This document shows, in pieces, positions 60,478-64,000 of a stretch of DNA of 64,000 nucleotides. The notes below the pieces were generated by a model. The model had not been told where the DNA came from, ran no database searches, and was given only the letters and a program-made list of their open reading frames with translations. A program made the translations under genes and the position numbers. Location of the stretch: the NCBI RefSeq assembly GCF_021535135.1, contig NZ_CP091036.1:1674001-1738000 (forward strand). Direction: 5' to 3'. How positions within the stretch are numbered: the first letter of the stretch is position 1; each line of letters opens with the position of its first letter. This stretch comes from Antarcticibacterium sp. 1MA-6-2. GTDB lineage: Bacteria > Bacteroidota > Bacteroidia > Flavobacteriales > Flavobacteriaceae.

Positions 60478-63140
60478 TTATTTCAATTCGTTTTCTTTTA
60501 ACGAGAGGATATATTCTACCATTTCTCCGGCTTCTTCCTCAGAAAGCTGTGGATGTGGAGCCATTGGCTAAGTCTCCCCAATTTCCTCTACCTCCCAAAA
60601 GAATTTTCTCCACCAGCATACCATGTGCCTTATCGTCATCCTTATACCTGTTGGCAATCTCCAGGTAAGATGGACCTATAACGGTTTTATCTACCGCATG
60701 ACAGGCTCTGCAATCACTATTCTCTATTTGTTCCTTACCTGCTAAAAAGTTTTCTGCTGCTCTCTGGTGACCCATCTCAGCACCTGATATTTCAGCCTCA
60801 ATTGCCTCCCCCACCTTCACTTCTGTTTTTGTTATAGATCTTGCTCCTTTGGAGTCGGTTACTACTAAAACCACCTCATAAGTCCCCGGCTCATTAAATG
60901 TGTATGATGGTTCTACTTCTGTTGATTGTATTTTGCTCCCGGTGAAGGACCAGGCATAGGAAAGCTTTTCATCTTTATCGCGATCAATAGATTCTTTGGC
61001 AGAGAAGCTGGCAGTAAAGGGTGCAGCTCCTTCGTTTTTCAACACAGTAGCAACAGCCTGAGGGGAATGATTTTCTTCAGAATATTCAACGCGTACCAGC
61101 CGCGCCTTTTCATTTTTCTTAAACCAATCCTGCCCATACTCCAGGATGTACATCGCTCCGTCTGCTCCAAAATCCATATCCATTGGCCTCACCAGTTCCA
61201 TATTAGGTAAAAACGGCTCCATCTTAACAAGGTCTCCATTTTCATCCATTGTAACAGCAAGGATCCAGTTTCGCATCCACTCATAAATAAAGAATTTACC
61301 ATTATAGTACTCAGGAAACTTTACCTTTGAATCGCTATACATATCCGAATAAAAAACTGGTCCGGCCATAGCTGTACGTCCTCCCTCCCCTAGTATTGGA
61401 AATTCCTGTATGGACTCGTATGGGTACCAGATAAAAGCTTACTGTGCAGGAGGTAAAAGTTCTGATCCTGTATTATTAACCGAGGTGTTCCCTGGTTTAG
61501 ACGGATTAAATAACTCTCCCAATTCCTCAGCAGCAAAGTCGTACTGGCGGTAGGCTTTATTATCTCCCACAAACATAGGCCAGCCAAAATTTCCGGGCCC
61601 CGTGGCCTGATTTATTTCGTCATGTCCTTTTGGACCACGTATGCTGTCTTTGCTTAAGCATCAGGTCCAACTTCCCCCCAGTACAGAAAATTTGTCTTTT
61701 TATCTACTGAAATTCGGTAGGGGTTGCGATTACCCATCACATAAATTTCAGGGCGTCCTTTTATAGGAGAATCTTCAGTAAAAAGATTTCCGGGAGGAAT
61801 GGTGTAGGTGCCGTCATCCTCGGGATGTATACGCAAAATTTTTCCGCGAAGATCATCAGTATTAGCTGCAGTACGACGGGCATCCCAGGAGCTTCTCTAA
61901 GCTCTTGCATCAATTGGAGCATATCCCCCTGAATCAAATGGATTAGTGTTATCTCCGGTAGAAAGAAATAAATTACCCTGAGCATCAAAAGCAATTGAGC
62001 CACTAAGTATGGCAACACTCCTCCCTTTGTACAGGTACTTCTATAATTCTTTTCTCACTACTCATATCAATTAGATCTTCCTTCAATACAAAACGGGAAA
62101 GGACATTTACTAGTTCGGCTCCGGCGGGAGAATAGTAAAGGTAGACCCATTTGTTATTTTGAAAATCCGGATCTACCGCCACTCCCATAAGACCGTCTTC
62201 TTCTTCGGAATGTACCTCCAGCTTTCCTGCCAATTTTGTGGTGCCGTTTGAAGCTTTGAATATTTTTATTTCTCCCTTTCGCTCGACAATAAGGACATCT
62301 CCATTATTAATTACTGCAAGTTCTGTGGGTTCATCAAGATCTTCAGCCAGTACTACCTGATGAAAATGAGTTTCCTCCGGTACCCGGATCGTAGTGGCTT
62401 TAGTATAATCCAGATCCTCCTCCCCTGCAGCCCATAAAATACCACCCAATAAATGTTCTAAAAGAGCCTAGTTCGCTGTAACTCTCATCTGTATGTCCAA
62501 CACCAGTATAAAAGGCCCTGCCTCCATCGTACTCGTGATACCATATTATAGGATGATCATCGCCATTCTTCCCTCCTTCATAAGTATCTTCATCTAAAGA
62601 GGCCAATACATTAATGTCGGGATTAAGAGAGATATAATTGTACCATTCATCAGTCCGTTCCCAATTCTCAGGCAGATGTTTTGTGGAGGGATGGCTGGTA
62701 TTGTAAACTTTAATGCTGGCTTTTTGTACGGCAGGATGGCTCTCAAAATATCCTCCCACTAATTTGCCATACCATGGCCAATGATATTCGGTGTCAGCAG
62801 CGGAATGAATTCCCACAAAACCTCCACCTGCCTGAATAAATCGTTCGAAATCGGCCTGTTGCTTTAATCGAGTACATCTCCTGTAGTATTTAAAAAAACC
62901 ACCGCATGATATTGCTTTAAATTGTCCTCTGTAAAAGCTGCACTGTTACTTGTCGTATCCATTTGGATTTTATTGTCCTTCCCCAGATTTAGCAGTGCCT
63001 CAACCCCGGAAGGAATAGATTTATGTTCAAAACTAAGCAGTTTTAGTGAAGATAAGTAACCGGGTTTCTTTACGTCCACTACAACTATTTATAAGAAGTG
63101 CGAATACTATTAGAAAAAAATAAAATTTGTGTATTTTCAT
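60478..63140 (-). CDS. ThuA - soluble sugar dehydrogenase - PKD - cytochrome c fusion lipoprotein (broken at seven or eight RCCGGY-type sites)
   Basis: ATG at 63140 opens a lipoprotein signal ([15 protein letters not shown]). The order is: a ThuA glutamine-amidotransferase-like domain ([40 protein letters not shown]); a beta-propeller like PQQ-dependent glucose/sorbosone dehydrogenases ([55 protein letters not shown]); a PKD domain ([20 protein letters not shown]); and a cytochrome c with CRACH and a later MAPHP methionine. Breaks at 63032, 62861, 62466, 62002, 61896, 61652, 61437 and 60567 all restore family-consistent residues if read as RCCGGY (61896 only as GCCGGT or GCCGGG). Two of these are in-frame stops. 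Corrected length is about 884 residues. It is probably a periplasmic sugar oxidoreductase. Confidence 0.85.
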
Positions 63141-63310
63141 TTTAGCTCATTAAAAAACGCAATGTACTCAATCTGTAAATTTTAGATTTAAGTATTTTCA
63201 CGTTTTTTAGATAAACACCCTGCAATAGGAGTTGTAATGCTTAACCACTATTCCAGGTCATCTCAGCTAAATGAAACAACTCCTATTTCCTTTTCATAAT
63301 ATTCCTAAAT

Positions 63311-64000
63311 TTGGACGGTGTTTTAAATTTTAATCAGCTTTCAATAGTAATCTTTGCTTCAAATGGGCAACATAGAAAACGCAAAACGGAAAAAGCAAAA
63401 CAGAAAACAGTAATCCCAAAACCCAAAACAATAAACCTCTTCTCCTACATAAAATTCCTCTGGCACTCCACCAATGAACATGGAGTCCACTCTCCCTTTG
63501 TCTTTAGTTTACTTACAGAATGCCTCTACAAGAAGGAAAATAAAGCTGCTCACAAAAAGCTTCTTGAATTCAGAAAAACCTTGCTAAATGACAAGAGGGA
63601 AATTGAGGTAACCGACTTTGGAGCTAAGCAGCAGGGTTTTTAAATCCAATACCCGTAAAGTTTCTGCCATTGCAAAAAATGCCGGGATTTCAAAAAAAAG
63701 AGCTATCCTGCTTAACAAGCTTACCTCCTACCTCGAGATTAAAAATGCATTGGAATTGGGAACTTCCGTAGGTATTTCTTCTGCTTCAATTGCAATGGAA
63801 AATAAGGTGAGGTTAACAACAATAGAAGGGTGCCCCGAAACGGCCAAAATCGCAGAAGAGTATTTCCAAAAATTTGAGTTGGAAAATATTCAACTTGAGG
63901 TGGGAAGTTTTGAAGAATTCTTTAGTGGAGAGTGGAGAGTGGAGAGTGGAAAGTCAGAGACTGGGAAGAGTGGAGAGTGGAGAGTGGAAAGTGGAAAGTC
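63311..64000 (+). CDS. Class I SAM-dependent O-methyltransferase-like protein (frame broken at 63623; cut by window edge)
   Basis: FLWHSTNEHGVHSPFVFSLL near the N-terminus is typical of a flavobacterial methyltransferase family. Restoring GCCGGC at 63623 gives VTDFGAGSRVFKSNTRK, after which IKNALELGTSVGISSASIAM is SAM motif I and VRLTTIEGCPETAKIAEEYF motif II. The N-terminal start is uncertain: the bases 63365-63420 are a low-complexity A-rich repeat, and the only in-frame start is TTG at 63311. From about 63925 the frame enters GTGGAGA heptamers (SGEWRVESGKSETGKSGEWR), so the native sequence is probably interrupted there by repeat DNA. Confidence 0.7.
63923..64000. repeat. GTGGAGA/GTGGAAA heptamer array at window end
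   Basis: Repeated AGTGGAGAGTGG and GTGGAAAGT words continue to the last base. The array begins inside the apparent coding frame of the methyltransferase. The wording equals that at 37710-37760 and 35832-35855. Confidence 0.75.

Overview
The window is from a member of Bacteroidetes, most likely a marine-type Flavobacteriaceae. The evidence is a SusC/SusD locus, outer-membrane lipoproteins, AT-rich intergenic DNA, TAnnTTTG-type promoter boxes, and a Bacteroidetes repertoire (a TPR regulator with LuxR-like tail, a GH97 enzyme, a ThuA/sugar-dehydrogenase/cytochrome fusion). The genus cannot be fixed from sequence alone.

Layout. (1) About 1-26.6 kb, nearly all on the minus strand: an AT-rich surface-polysaccharide island. 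It holds at least eleven glycosyltransferases, a WecB-type epimerase, two left-handed beta-helix acyltransferases, a sugar aminotransferase, a sulfotransferase, four methyltransferases, a pyruvyltransferase and a Wzm/Wzt ABC exporter. Two glycosyltransferases (GT-C and GT14) point the other way. (2) 26.7-37.7 kb, plus strand: two more GT-B genes, a polysaccharide deacetylase overlapping a formyltransferase, and a nonulosonic (sialic-like) acid route (neuB, neuC, neuA) ending in an asparagine-synthase-like amidotransferase. (3) 37.7-43 kb, minus strand: a patatin-like protein, a four-helix-bundle protein and the export pair Wzc/Wza. (4) 43.9-45.8 kb: an ABC-F ATPase. (5) 46.8-60.4 kb, plus strand: a complete starch/maltodextrin utilisation locus (TPR regulator, SusC, SusD, SusE-like, two GH13 amylases, GH97 alpha-glucosidase). 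(6) 60.5-63.1 kb, minus strand: a ThuA-sugar dehydrogenase-PKD-cytochrome c fusion, then an O-methyltransferase cut by the window edge.

Genes of regions 1-3 together would make, modify (sulfate, pyruvyl, methyl, acyl, formyl) and export an acidic surface polysaccharide. Region 5 imports and degrades alpha-glucans.

The most striking property is a defect pattern. Some twenty genes are split by frameshifts or stops. Apart from a few homopolymer slips, every break I could reconstruct (36 sites) sits where the protein family predicts RCCGGY (ACCGGT, GCCGGC, GCCGGT, ACCGGC). The assembled sequence reads CTTAG, CTAAG, CCTAG or similar there. Intact RCCGGY occurs only twice by my reading, while RCCGGA/G and YCCGGY are common and undamaged. 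After correction the lengths I checked become multiples of three. I read this as systematic miscalling at a modified RCCGGY motif, i.e. the footprint of an uncatalogued methyltransferase, not as pseudogenisation. Broken genes are therefore annotated as whole CDS.

A second notable system is a 131-bp double-palindrome repeat array in which one unit carries a DUF559 (Vsr-like) nuclease gene. Related palindromes and 191-bp multi-hairpin units recur 11 kb away. Heptamer-based low-complexity arrays fill several intergenic gaps and run into the 3' ends of genes.
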